The position numbers were made by a program, and so were the translations under genes. 64,000 nt of DNA from Apus apus (taxonomy: Eukaryota; Chordata; Aves; Apodiformes; Apodidae): positions 23,238,608 through 23,302,607 of the forward strand of contig NC_067289.1 in the NCBI RefSeq assembly GCF_020740795.1, written 5' to 3'. Of the stretch, positions 38,201-51,200 are shown piece by piece (position 1 is the first letter of the stretch; each line of letters begins with the position of its first letter). A model generated the notes under the pieces. It was not told the DNA's origin, searched no databases, and worked only from the letters and a program-made list of their open reading frames with translations.

Positions 38201-41175
38201 TTAATCATCAGCATTAGCCTAATGAACCACACATGGTGTGGGTGTGGCTGTGCTGACTTCTCCAGCCAACAGCCATTTGTGGTTAACCATTGAAAGCAGA
38301 GGGGCTTCAGTTTCCTTCTGCAGCTTAGGACATGGCCACTTTTGGACCTTTTAAGTTGGGAGTGCTCACGTGAGTAGCTGGAGTAAGTCCAATGTCATCT
38401 CTAGTCTCACTCCCTTGTGTTGTTTTAGATGGTCAAAACTCAGGACATAAATGGGTCAGACTTAAGAGCTGATAATTCAGGTGTCAAATATGTGCAGGAC
38501 TAAGAATATGCTCAAATGACAATGTAAGAGTGACAACACTGCAGATTCATTGAGAACTGAACAGTGGAGTCTCTTGAACTTGACTCATTTTTCAGACTCT
38601 TTCTGGAGTAAAAGATGAGATTTTTTTTTGTTCAACTAAAACACTCACAGAAAATACTACTTAAAAAAAGAAAAATTAAACCAACTGTTTTCCTTTTCAT
38701 CAGAAAACTGGAATTTGAAAAAAAAAAAAGTAGGTTGATGCCAGAGAAGCTGACCAGAACACAGGGCACTTTCTCAGTTTCAGTCACTGAATTGACATCC
38801 CACACTCATACAGCTTAGTGACAACAGAGCTGAAAATTGAATAAATGAGTTGGATGGTTACCCCAGTGTTGCACTAGATTTTAATATTTTTTTTTCTTTC
38901 TAACACAAGCCATGTGGACTCCACGCGTTCCACTCAAATGACAAACCAACTCTGTGAATTCAAACTGCAAAAAGTTAAAGAAAAAAATAAATAAATCTAC
39001 GTGTACTTGTTTTGGCTCTTGGGGAGAATTTCAAAGCAAACAAAAAAACTCCAGCCCTATCAGCAATCCACTCTAACAGGCAAAGGTCTCAGCAAAGTGG
39101 GAAATGCGCAGATGTGTAAACAAAGCAGGGCAGAAAGATTTCCCTTCGGTTGTTTGCCAAAGTGTCATTACTTCAGGATTTTATTTACATCTAAAAAGTG
39201 GTGTATGTCTGGAGTCACGTGGTGTTCCTGCCTCCTTCACCTGACGCTTCTCCGGCAGCAGACAGACCTGCAGTTGTGGACGTAAGCAGCTGGGTTATTT
39301 GGAAGTTGGTTCTTGGCCTGAGAAAGTTCTTTTATTCAAAGAAAGAAGGAGAGAGACTGGAAAACAGTTCTTGAGGTTAGTCTTTTCCGCTTCCTTTTAG
39401 GTAACAGTGCTGAAAGCAGGAGAGGTGGGAGCCCTGATTTGATCAGGGAGCTTTGAGTAAACAGACAAGTAGGTGCTATTCCCCCTCACCCCATTTCCAT
39501 ATTAATTGGTTACAAATGTCACAGCTCTGACAATTTAATGGGCAAATGGTGAGAGGAGCAGCAGCCTGACCCCTCAGCCCCATGGTGAGGGGCTCTGGGG
39601 GCTTTTCTGTCCCTTATTCCTGAGCTCTGGGCTGTCCCGGGCTGGTGCTGGTCCTGCAGGGATTGCTGCCGGCACCCGAGCTGCCCAGTGCGCAAACCCC
39701 CCCAGCCCAACGGGTGGCTCTGGAAAAACAAACAGGATTGCACCCAAAGCCTGGAAACCCCCACTAGCCTCATCTTGTCCTGTGCTCTGAGGACAGACCA
39801 AAGATGTTAAGCAGGAAATTGGAGGCCCTCCTCTGTGGGAACCTCAAAAAATAATTAACCAGTTGCTGACGGCTACAACCAGCTTGTTGCTGGTCCTTTC
39901 TATACTCTTTATTGTTGAAATGCAAACTGTGCTCTAGGAGGACGAACAGGCAGTGAAAGGTGTTGCGTTACTTCACTGTTATACTTTCCTGCTAAGTAAT
40001 CTCACCTTGGACAACCCCAGGGAGGGTGTGTGGACATGGCTGTGTCACCCTGGGGGGACTACATTCCTTACAGGGCCATGGAAAGGCAAACCCAGGGAGA
40101 TGGTTTGTACCATGTGGGATCACCCACATGACTGGTGCAGGGGCTAGCAGTGCTGCTGAGGAAAAGGCATTGCTGAATTCTGTCCTGGCCAAAGAAATAA
40201 AAGTCAGCCTTAAAATTTCACAGTACTGTTGGAGTGAGAATTAGCATTGGGTTGAGTAAACTGAAGAACATAAAATTATGCATCAGTGTGGAATGAAGCT
40301 GCAGGTACACTGATCTCTTTAAAGTGGACATGAAGGTGGAATTAAAATGTTTGAAATGTCGGTTGCTTGCGTCTCCTCGATCCTCCTGGTAATCTTCCAA
40401 TCATTAAAAATCCAGCCACAATAAATGCACTTAAAACTACTGTGCAGTTTGCAGCCATTTCTCTCTGGCTGCTCAGGCTGTCAGATGTCTGTTGTGCAAA
40501 GCAAGTTAAGAACAGAAGAAGCAGAGCAAACACTTCTGAGCTGATTTCCTGCTACTCCACAGCCACAGAACTGTTGGCAACAAGGCTGATACTTCAACTG
40601 TATTTTCCTTCATGCTGCAGTCGTGCCATGAGAGCAGCCAAACTCAGACACCAAAGCTGATCGTCGCTTGCTGGTGTCTTTCCAAAGGGCTGTTCCCTTC
40701 CCCTCAGCAGGCTGTGCGGGGCTGGGGTAGCTCCTCCTGCTCCAGGAGGCTGTTTGCAGCTAATCCTTGGGCAGAGCTCATCAAGGCACTGCTGATATCC
40801 CAGAGCTTTTGCAGGTACAAATTACAGTTCTTACTGCAATGAACCTGGCAGCTCGCTGCTTGAAGCCAAGCACTGAGAAGAGGCTGCTCCTTCTCCTTCA
40901 GCTCCCTCATGACACACCAGCTGTGCTCAGCTTCTTCCCTTCTCCCCTCCCTTTTCCCTCCCAGCTGACCCCAAGGCCACCTGCAGCAAGAGGAGAGGGG
41001 CTGTGGCCCTGCTGGGGTTAATCATTAGCTGGTACAGCAGGGAGGTCAGTGCTGTAGGTGTCACAGCTGATGAACATGTGTGCTCCTGCAGTGGTGCTTA
41101 GTTACATCTTGGCATTCTTCCTTCTGGCATTAATCTCATTTTATTTGTTTTCTTCTGGCCAGTCAGTGTTTGTGC
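35261..41175. other. Intergenic, no gene seen
   Basis: Apart from the LINE scrap at 36.6 kb, the sequence is unique-looking. Two GC-richer blocks (39550-39750 and 40680-41030) flank a moderately A/T-rich centre. Frames in them show no family similarity. Confidence 0.6.
36640..36800 (+). mobile_element. Ancient CR1/L3-like LINE fragment
   Basis: One frame from about 36679 reads RMTGCLENLSSREKGTKL and then FGLSKYGLRDY. This parallels the RMIxGLENLxxEER...LFSLEKRRLRGD block that follows the RT domain in CR1/L3-type LINEs. No other part of an element is clear around it. It may belong to the same insertion as the remnant ending near 35260, or be an independent copy. Confidence 0.5.
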
Positions 41176-41789
41176 TCAGGAATCGAGGTCCTGGAGGAGT
41201 CAGACCGGTCTGTCCCACATAACATCCTCATTAGGAAACTGAGGGAGTGTGGGCTAGATGAGTGGACAGTGAGGTGGATGGAGAGCTGGCTGTGTGGCAG
41301 AGCTCAGAGGGTGGTGATGAATGGAGCAGGGTTAAGTAGGAGGCCAGTAACCACTGGTGTCCCCCAGGGGTCGATACTTGGTCTGGTCTTGTTCAACATA
41401 CTCATCGATGACCTGGACAAAGGGACAGAGTTTATCCCCAGCCAGTTCACTGATGATGTCAAACTGGGAGGGGTGGTGACACTCCAGAGGGCTGTGCCAC
41501 CAGCCAGTGTGACCTGGACAGGCTGGACAGCCAGGCAGAAAGGACCCTAATGAGGTTCAACAAGGGCAAGTAGGGTCCTGCACCTGGGAGGAAGAACCCC
41601 ATGCACCAATACAGGTTAGGGGTGGATCTGCTGGGAAGTAGTTCTGAGGAGAAGGATCTGGGAGTCCTGGTAGATACCAAATTATTCATGAGCCAGCAAT
41701 GTGTCCTTGTGGCCAAGAGGGCCACTGGAATCCTGAGGTGCATAAGGAAGAGTGTGGCCAGTATGTCAAGGGAGGTAGAATTTGAGAGC
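41176..41789 (+). mobile_element. CR1 LINE ORF2 fragment (reverse transcriptase), frameshifted
   Basis: Plus-strand remnant of CR1 ORF2. From about 41206 one frame reads the fingers/palm region: [13 protein letters not shown], then [14 protein letters not shown], then FTDDVKLGG, which keeps the FxDD catalytic pair of LINE reverse transcriptases. The frame breaks near 41500-41580. The downstream thumb region resumes in another frame from about 41601 (MHQYRLGVDLLGSSS, then KDLGVLVDTKL, then KRATGILRCIRKS) and is lost after about 41789. Start and 3'UTR are both absent, so the copy is dead. It is an internal piece with neither the 5' part nor the usual CR1 3' tail. Confidence 0.93.
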
Positions 41790-41989
41790 TCTGGTTGATC
41801 TGAGAGGGTTTCACTGGAAATAGTTGAACAGAAAGGAGAAGTCTAAGGTATCACTGTGCTGTCCAATATGGCCTCATATATTTCTGACCCCTCCACATCA
41901 AGAACAACGTTTTCAATGGGACAGTGGGAACAAGGTTTACTTGAGGGGAAAGTAAATTCTGTCCTATTCCCAAAAGCCCAATGGACTGA

Positions 41990-42250
41990 AACAGGTTGGC
42001 TTAGCTTAGAAGAATGAATAAGCTGATGCTGATGTTCCCTTCTTAGAAATGTAAGCACCAAGGAATACCCAAGAGGGGAAAACCTAAAAGGAAATTGTAA
42101 CATTTATAAGAAAACTAGTTTTTTATTCATTTATTTTGGAAACGGGAAAAATATTTCTAATCACAAATGGCTGAGACTGTTAAGTGCTCTCCCATTAGGA
42201 GTGAAGTGGGCAAGGAATGACGAGATGATGCTGATTCAAGCGCTGAGTGA
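41990..42250 (+). mobile_element. Possible decayed L3-like LINE 3' region
   Basis: Weak nucleotide resemblance to the segment following the LINE reverse transcriptase. GGTTGGCTTAGCTTAGAAGA resembles the 'FSLEKRR' coding block, and GGGAAAAATATTTCTAATCAC...GTTAAGTGCTCTCCCATTAGGAGTGAAGTGG resembles the 'RKNFLT...W..LP.EV' block. It lies 200 bp after the CR1 ORF2 fragment but seems older and separate. Low confidence. Confidence 0.35.
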
Positions 42251-45200
42251 AATAATTTATAATTATTTCTTGTAACAGTAGAGGTCTGGACATGATTAGC
42301 AGGAAATATTAAGATAATTTCACTGTGAAAAAAAAGATTTTCATTAAACAACATGTTCAGAAGGAAAAGAAGTTGGCAGAAGCTGTCAGTCTGCCCCAGC
42401 AAACAGATGTTTTTTGTATTATTATGGTTAATAGGCCCTCTAGCTTAATTAAACTGTGTTCTTACCAGCTAAGGAACACTGAGGAATCTAAGGAAACAGA
42501 TGCCACATTTCCAACAAAATAAACCAGCATCCTCAGCCTTACCTTAATCCATGTGTTTGAGAACAAGAGAAAGGAAAAGGAGATACTGAAAAATACATCT
42601 TTTTAAAAGAGTGTGAACAGAATTTAAAATATTTTTTTAGATTTCCTTAGCAATGCCAATAGAGATCAGGGACACATTCCAAATTCCTTTCCAGATGAAA
42701 ATCACCTGTTGATTTCCACCATTTCCTTTACAGGGCCCACCAAGGCTTCCTAGCTGCTCATCTGGCACTGTGAATAGAAGGGGAACACTTGGCATGTTGT
42801 TCACACCACCTGAAATGAAATACAATTATTGACTTCAGTTGTACATGATTCTCCAAAGGGCAAATGTACTGTGTGAGCTGGGAAGGCTTCCAGACACAGG
42901 CTTAGAAAAATGAGATGTTTCAGGTGGCCTACACTAGGCAGCTTTATCCCTCATGCAAATGAAAAGATTGCAATAGTCACACGTATCAGTATGTGTTGGC
43001 ATCAGGCAACTGATCTTCTGAGATCATTTCTTCATCAACTGACAATGGAAATGTGATGTTCAGGTTTGTTTTCTGCCAGATCCTCTTGCCGTGATGCCTA
43101 ACTGTGAAACATATCATGAAAACAACTTTTTGGCTGAACTGGCTGTTCATGTTGTGAATCATGAGTATTCATTGTACTTTGCATTTTCATCTGGATATAT
43201 TTGCACAGGATAATTGAGTCAGGTTTCTCCAATCAGTGTGACCATGGCAGCTTTTCAGCTGCTGAGACACTGCACAGTTGAAAGACTTTTGCTGGTCAAA
43301 AAGGAGCAGAACCATGTGTGAAACTGTGCTTTTACACTTTTCAAAGCCCTTGTTGCCAACAAGGCATTTCTGTTGTGCTTCTCTGGAATGTTTTCCATAC
43401 TTTCTGTGATGTGCTTGAAACGGAATCCACAATCAAGAGGATGTGAATTAACAGCAAACTTTTAAATTGGCTTTTATCTTTTTGCTCCCAGTCGCCTGCA
43501 ACACATTGACCATTTTTGGCTGCTTTTGAAGGATAAGCTTTTACTGAGTTATTGTTTAGATTTAGTTTGTTTTTTAAGACTTAAACAACCCTCTCTGAAT
43601 CCATTAGTGTCTGTGTGGATAGATTAATTCATCTTCATCTTCATGAAACTTCCTCTACCATTTTTTTCAGTTGGCTCCATTTACTGGAGAATAAGTTGAT
43701 TACCAGTTACTTCCATACTGAAGGTCTGCACACATCCATGGTATGACTTACACCTTTGAGACAGAGTTTGCTTGGGATACAAAGGATCTTTTTAATGTTG
43801 AATAGCATTCATTCAGACATAATAGCAGTGTTTTCCACAGCAGCAGCATGGTTCCTGCATTTTTTCAAAATACAAGGGAAAAGTAGGTTTTATCTGCCTT
43901 GCAGAGCTTCAGACTCACTGAATGGTTTAAAAGGGGAAAAAAAAAAAAAGGTCTTTGTTCTGATTTTTGGACAATCACAAGTAGCACAGATTCTTCCCTT
44001 GGGATGTCTGTACTGAAGAATAACCATGTGGAGATAAAGCTGCTTCTCTGTGTGCCCTGGTAGTCTTGTGGGTGCTATTAGAGGTTTGGGTGTGCAGACT
44101 CAGGAGCCTGATCTAATGGAAGAAAGCACAAGGGTTTAGTGGAACAGAGAAGTGCAGAATATCTGCTGAGTAAGCCAGTAGTTTCTGCATTATGCCAGGA
44201 ATTTAAGTTACAAAAATCAGTCCCAGCAGCAGGTCTTGGGGCACTCCATATTAACCTCTCTGTATGTCAAGAATTAGATCTTTTTTTTCTTCTCCTTTGT
44301 TTTTTCTATCTTATGAACAGTTTTTAATCCATGGCTGAAATTTACCTTTTACCCTCTAGTTTCCAGATTTCCATAATAGGCTTTAGTGATGGACTGTGTC
44401 ATAAGCTTTCTAATGCTACAACTGAAACATCTCCTTGGGTTTGCTTTTGTTCCCTGCTAACTTTTCTGCTGGTACTGAACACATCTGAGGAGCAGGATTT
44501 TTTAACCTTTCCAAGCAGAGGGGATTTTTCCCTGTTCCTTTTTTTTTTTTCTGAAAGCTCTGGAGCTTTATATCCACATTTATCACCCCACCTGGCGATT
44601 AAATGACCAAACACTGGACTTGCCACAGTAGCAGTTGCTTCTCAACAATCTAGACAGCAGGAAATATGAAAATATACAACATATAATTGCCTTCTTTCTG
44701 AAGGCTAAATATCTCAGCCACATATATGCACAAGAGCAGGAAGTAAGAGGGCTACTGGGATTTTCAGTAGCTAGAAATCTGATTGTGTTCTTTGGGAAAC
44801 TGTTTTGGGAAAGACAGCAACTGTGCAGCTTGTCATCTGCATCCAGAGGGTGACCTTTTCCCCTCATCTTTTTAAGCAGAGCTAAAAACTGGGGGGGTTG
44901 AGTGCTTTGAGGGATGACAGAAGACAGTACATGTTGCACCAATATGGGAGGAAAGTACTTAGGCACTAAGGAAAATGTTGAAGGGTAGCTGAGGAACTAT
45001 CCTGAATACTTAGAGGAGAATACACAGTCAAATGCTTAGTGATGTGCAAATTAAAATTAAATCATCTCCAACTGTAACTCCGGGCTATTTTTGTCTAGCT
45101 TAAAAGACTTGGGTTCCTGGTTTTGCTTTTATGGGGGTTTTGGTTATTTGGGAGGGGAAGTGTGGGAAAAATTTATATCATCTCCCTGTGATGATTAAGG

Positions 45201-48200
45201 TTTATATCTCAGCTTCTTATATAAGTTTGAGGAGTACAGAATTAACTGTCTTTCTATCGGGAAAGAAACAGCATAAATTCTTGTGGGTTGGTCTTGTCTC
45301 TTGTGTCACAAACTCCTAAAACTGCTCTTATCCAATTATCTAGTTTTATGAGGGAAAGTATCAGGTACCAGCCTTGAATCTTAGCCAAGCTTCCTTTATA
45401 CTGTCCTGTGTCCCACTAGCAGGCGGGTTCAAATGCAAGTGAAAGGAACAGTTTTTCACAGGTCATGCACTTGTCCAGTGGAACTTGCCACCTGATATTC
45501 CAGATGCCAAATCTTTACAAGGCCCTAAAAAGTTCTTTTATTAATTCAAGGGAGAAAAACCTCTGGGTGGCAATAAAGTTCAAAAACATCACATCTTATT
45601 GAGTCAGGTTTTTTCTGGCTAGAGATTTTTGCATGTATCATTATGTGTTTAGCCTGCTCTTCTACTTCTGCAAACTTCCCTGGCATTTGGTGATTTACCT
45701 TTGGTCAGCCTCAGCATGGCCATTCTTACACATTCTTCCTATGTAAAATTTATGTTATTTAATGATTATGTTATTACTTCCCTGCAGCTAACATATCTCT
45801 TTGATCATACAGAGTGGGGAAGTAACTGTGAGTCACCCCACTGCCTGAGGTGTTCAGCCCTGTAGAAAACAAACCATCAGTTTAATGGTGATTTACTCAG
45901 AAACTGTGTAATGAAGATGCTGAAAGAATTAAATCTGTTAGAAATTAGCAAGAAGAAGAAATTGCTCGGGTATAAACTATCAAAAAGAGTACTCTGAAAG
46001 ATATTCTGAAAAATTTATGGGTTGGTCCAGCATGCCCGAGGCACTCATAAGATTCAGAGGGTTAGTCCAGTGCAGGCAGCACTGAGGTTCCAGCTGCAAA
46101 TGGACAGGGTGTCCAGCATCTTCACCCATCTCTGCATATTCAGGGAGTTTTGAGCCCTGTGCTCAGTTCACTCCTGATTTTTTGACACAGCACATCATTT
46201 TGAAAAGCTGAAACAACCTATGCTGGGTGGGGGAAATGCAGTAGTGAAAAGTAAGCTGCAGTGCTGAACATTAATGGATGGTTTGCTGGAAATTGCACTG
46301 AGTGTGACATCAATTTTCAGATCAGCTTTGCAGCGTTTGCATCCTCAGCCCATGCAGATGGATTTTTTATTTTTGTACCTGAATTTCACAGCCAGCAAAC
46401 ACTGCCAGTGGTTTACAAAGTGAGGCCAAGTCCTATGAAAAATACTGAGCTGTCTAATAAAAAGTAAAATTAGTCTGAAGGACTTGTTTTCTTTCTGGCT
46501 TTCCAGGATCTTAGCGTCTTCCCAGATGAATAGCAGCCGTCAGATGAGCAGAGTAGCAGAGCTCTCTGGTGATGCATATTGCTTTAGGGCAACAGCACAA
46601 CCTGGTGGCTTCTGGTTATTCTAAATGCATCAGATCAGGTCTCTGCACAAGAAAAGACAGGACTTTGCCTTCACCAGAAGCCAACTCATTCATTGCCTGT
46701 ACAGAACTGAAGTTGTTTTTCATGAATTCGTTTCTAAGATATCACTTTACCTGACGTTTTCAGAATGGAAAATAGAGAGAGGGAAAAAAAAAGCTAGACT
46801 GCAAAAGCATATGCAAAAAGATAAACGAATAGGTCTCTTCCTTTCCAACATCTATGACTCTAAAACCTTGAGGCGCCATTGGGACGAGCTATTTCATGTG
46901 GTTTTGTGCTGTATATGTCTGAGTTTTTGTTCCAAGTTAATAGCTAGAGGCATATTACTAAAAAGAAAAGCTTGCAATATGCACTATGCAAAATTTGAAG
47001 GGAAAAAATAAAGGCTAAGGGAAAGTGTGTGCAGAATGAAAACCCAAGTTTGTCTTGCTTGCTTTTTCCATTATGGCAAAGCCAAGCAAAATGTATAATA
47101 CATTTACACAGACTGAATATTCAAACACCAAAAATAATGTTTATTCTCTTTCTTCTGTGTCTACAGGGTATGTGACGTTGGTCAGAGTGTCTCTTCTGAT
47201 GTAGCAGTGAAATGAAATGGGTGCCAAATATGCTCAGACAGAGTTTTCAAATAAAATTAATTACATTTTTTTTATTTTGCTTGATTCTGAAGAGCAGGCT
47301 GTGTTATTACCAGCAGTGCAGCAGGCTTTGGCATGGTTGTTGAAAAACAGTCTTGCTAGCTGCAGATTAGGTCCATTTACTGCATATAAGGAGTAGGACA
47401 AAGGCCACTAGCTGTGACTAGAAAGATGGTGCCAGTCCCATGCTGGGGCTGGAACTGAGACTGCAAACCTGTTTCACCTTCAGGCTGTGTCCAAAACACA
47501 GGTTCCTCAGTCCTGCTTAACTGGAGAGAAAGAACCTTTGATTTCAGCCTATGTGGGTTTGGGCCTGAGGGAAAAGGTAGAAGAGATGTTTACCAAGGCA
47601 CTGAAAGACTGAAGTGCTTTGACCCAAAAAGTAGCATTATTTTTATGCAGTGAGAATTCCCATTGAACTGTCACCACAAGTAAATGTGAAGGTTTCTCAT
47701 TGCTACATCTTGGTACTTTGGTCCTGTTCATGGCTGAAGTATGACTTACAATCTTGGTCCAAGAAAGTGCTTTAGTCCATCACTTGTTTCATTTATTGTA
47801 TTGTGATTGAATATAGATGAAATGCAAAGTGTGCTGAAATTTATGAAAGTACTTGTTATTCTACTTTTGTTTATATAGAGGAAAGAAGTCGTTACATAAA
47901 CAGGACAAAACACTCCAAAGACCAGTGAAAGTATTTTTTAGAAACTGTACAAAGAGCTTTAGAAAAAGGTAGAATGGGGAGAAAAGACAGACAAGAAATA
48001 ATCGTTTCTTCTCCTTGAGTGCTGCATCAGAGGATGAAATGATCAAAGATCAAATCTTCTTGTTCACAACCTTTTCCCATAGTCCAATGGAGCACGGGGT
48101 GCAGTTCCCACATCCCTGCATCCCACTGGAGCATATGCCAGAAGCATGTTCAGTTCTGGCACTGCTAGCCAAAACTATGAACAGAAAACTAATGCATCTG

Positions 48201-51200
48201 AGATGAAATGCCTCTGTGCCAGCTTCCCACACATCCCCTTTCACAGTGGAGAAACTCCAGAAGATTTTTCAGCTTGCTAAAAATTATTGGTGAGAGCAGG
48301 GATGTCAGGTCTACCCGCTTAATGTTTCATTTTATAACCTGCTACAACTCATCAGTTCAGGCACTGCTTTTTGCTTTGCCCACAAAGTACAAGACAGTGC
48401 TGATTAATGGATGGAGACCCTCAAACTAGCTGGGTTGAGCTGACACCTCTCCATCAGTCCCTACTGCCACAACTGCCTGGGGCAGCACAGGCAGTGACCA
48501 CCAAGGATAGGATCAGTCCTCCCCTCTGCTTCCTCTCCTGCTGGCTGAAGTTATTCCTTATTTCCATATTAGCAAAGAGAGTTTGTCAGCAACAAATTAA
48601 AATACTGCCTGGGGACACCTGCCAATCAGAGAATAAGGATGTATCCAGTTTTCCTGCTTGAAGAAGAGAGAGCTCTCCTTTTTTCATGCTGCATGATGGG
48701 AACACAGAGAGGGTCTGTGTTGTTTGCACAGAGCCATTGGTGCCACCCAAGTGAACGCTGCCTCAGCATGCAGAGTCATTCAGAGGGTGGATCATCTTTC
48801 ACTCAGAGGAGCAACACTTCTGTAGCACAAACCCAATGCGTTCTCACACCTGTCCACCAAACTGTGTTCTCACTGCTCCAAGTTTGCTCTTACGTTATTT
48901 AGGTCAGCTGAAATTTGGAAAGCAACAAAATAAACACCATATTTGGCTGATTTACATGGCTGTGATGATTGTGGAATGGTTTGCTTCCTAAATTGAAGCA
49001 ATGCAAGCAGTCTGCCAGGAAAACAAGCCGCATTTGGTTTTTGTTATATTTTTGGAAAGCTGGTTGTAACAGTCAATCATTAACCCAAGAACAGGTGGAC
49101 ACCTGGAAAATGAAAACTCAGATCTCTTTTAACATACACTGGATCTGTGGATGCTCAGGCTTGGAATTTCATAATGTTCCTTTGAACTAAGTCTTTTTTT
49201 GAGTCTTTGCCCCATGGTTTTGCTACCTAGTGCTGCAGACGTGGGCAGCACATTTTGGCACCATACATCTTTAGAGCTGTTGGGGCCGGTGTATCCATAT
49301 CCATGACCCACAGATTAAGGGCCACCCAATAGCATGTATGGTCAGGATATGGAGTATCACATTAAAAGCCATTAATAGCTCTATCCTGTGTGCTGGCATG
49401 ATGTAACATAGCAGCTGTCCCATGGAGAAGCTCCTCAGGCATCCTGTCAGAGGCAGACATGCTAATAACTGCAGGAGGATCTGGCCTACTGCATCATGAT
49501 GGCATCAGGGCCCTTCCTGCTGACAGCACCACAGCAATGCCAGACACGTTGTATAGTGTGCTTGAAATCCGGGCATTAACAGCTCCCCTTGTCCTGACAT
49601 TCTCCTGTATGCCACACCACAAGATTTATAGGAAATGGGTTCATGTGAGGCAAGATAAGGCTCATTGCATGGGACTTTGAGGCGCCATGGGGACAAAAGG
49701 AGCTAGCAGGCAGATGTTTGAGCTCCAAACCTGAACAGCCTGTTCTTACTGCCTGCCCTCAGCCTACCTCTGATTTTTACTGCTTTGAGGTGCCAGCTCT
49801 TGCCAAAAGCTCCAAGCTTCATTGCTGGCTGAGCCCATCGCAGACAAACACTTCTCTGTTCTTCAGCAGTAGGTGGGTATTTGCTGTGTGCACTGACAGA
49901 TGCAGTGCATCTGTCCCATCTTTCTCCTTCCACCAGATACCACTTATCTTAAATTGAAAGGCTTTTTTTCCACTAAGGCTGTCCACACATGATCTCCTTG
50001 CACACCCCACTACATGAAAGGTACCGATCATGACTGAAACTCCAGCCATGGACTGAAGACTCAGTACAACTTTCTGAGATAAAGGTTTGCCCTCTGTAAA
50101 CTCTCCCTACAATACATTTAAAGAGGTTTTATTACAGATTTTTAGCCCAGTAAGGAGGCAGAGGGAACACTGGTTTCTAAACTGTCACAGATCCATAAAT
50201 GAATGTTGGTTTTGGAGGTTTGCTGTGTCAAGTGCTGACTGTCTCCACTGGATTGGGCATTCACAGCAGCATCATTATCACCTCCAGCAAACATCTGGGG
50301 TTTTACTATGCTTGGAGAATCTCACACCCATTGTTCAGGTGAGATTGTTGTCTTTAGCAGACTGTATTTTCCCCCTTCAAGATCTTTGGGGGAGGAGGGA
50401 GGAGGGAATATATCTGTCTTTCAGTCACCTTATTGAATAAATATCCATCAAGGCACAGGAAGCATTTCTGTAGCCTCTGCTGCTGAATCTGGGTATGCAA
50501 TAGAAATGGCTAAACTGGAAAAGCTCCACGTAATGCCCATATGCCCTGGGGCTCCCAGCTCACATTTTAGCTCAAGTGTAGCATACTAGATGGACAGTAA
50601 GATGCCAGTAGAACAGCCCTTTGATAGCTCATCCCACAGCTATTCCACTTCCAGAGTGCCAGAGATACCAAAGGAAGAGCTTGAAAACCCCTCCAAGTGC
50701 CCAGTGCAGGGGCTGTCCCCATGTTAACCCCACACTGCTCAGGGGTAAAAAGCTCTTAGTCTGCAGAGTAGACACTGAAGCCCACACACCAGAGCTTGGA
50801 GCTGCTTATATTTATCCTATTGACTCTTTTTGTTCATCCAAAATAAATGCTTTTTTTCTACTCACTCTGGCTCAGCCCTCAAGGCTGTTAGGTACAAACT
50901 GTGCATGCATGGTCCCATTTTCTGCTTGCCAACCAGATGGTCTTTGGGTTTGTTTGCTGAGATGAGCTGGACATGTCTGGGAACACATATCGGGGCAGGG
51001 AGGAACCCACGGACTCTCTCTGGCTGCAATAGCAGGTGGGGCAGCCTGGGGAGAGCAACACAAGAGCCAATGCTGAGGATCCCGTGGTGGACACACTGCA
51101 GGGCTGCTCATTTCTGGTGTTTTTTTTTTCCTTTTTCTTCCTCCCACCCCCAGTTTTGGAGAAGCTCTGGACTGATCCCATAGTCTGAATCCCCATTTCC

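Noticed and set aside
41170-41550. 126-codon plus-strand frame as a host gene
   Set aside because: Its VPQGS and FTDD motifs identify it as CR1 reverse transcriptase.
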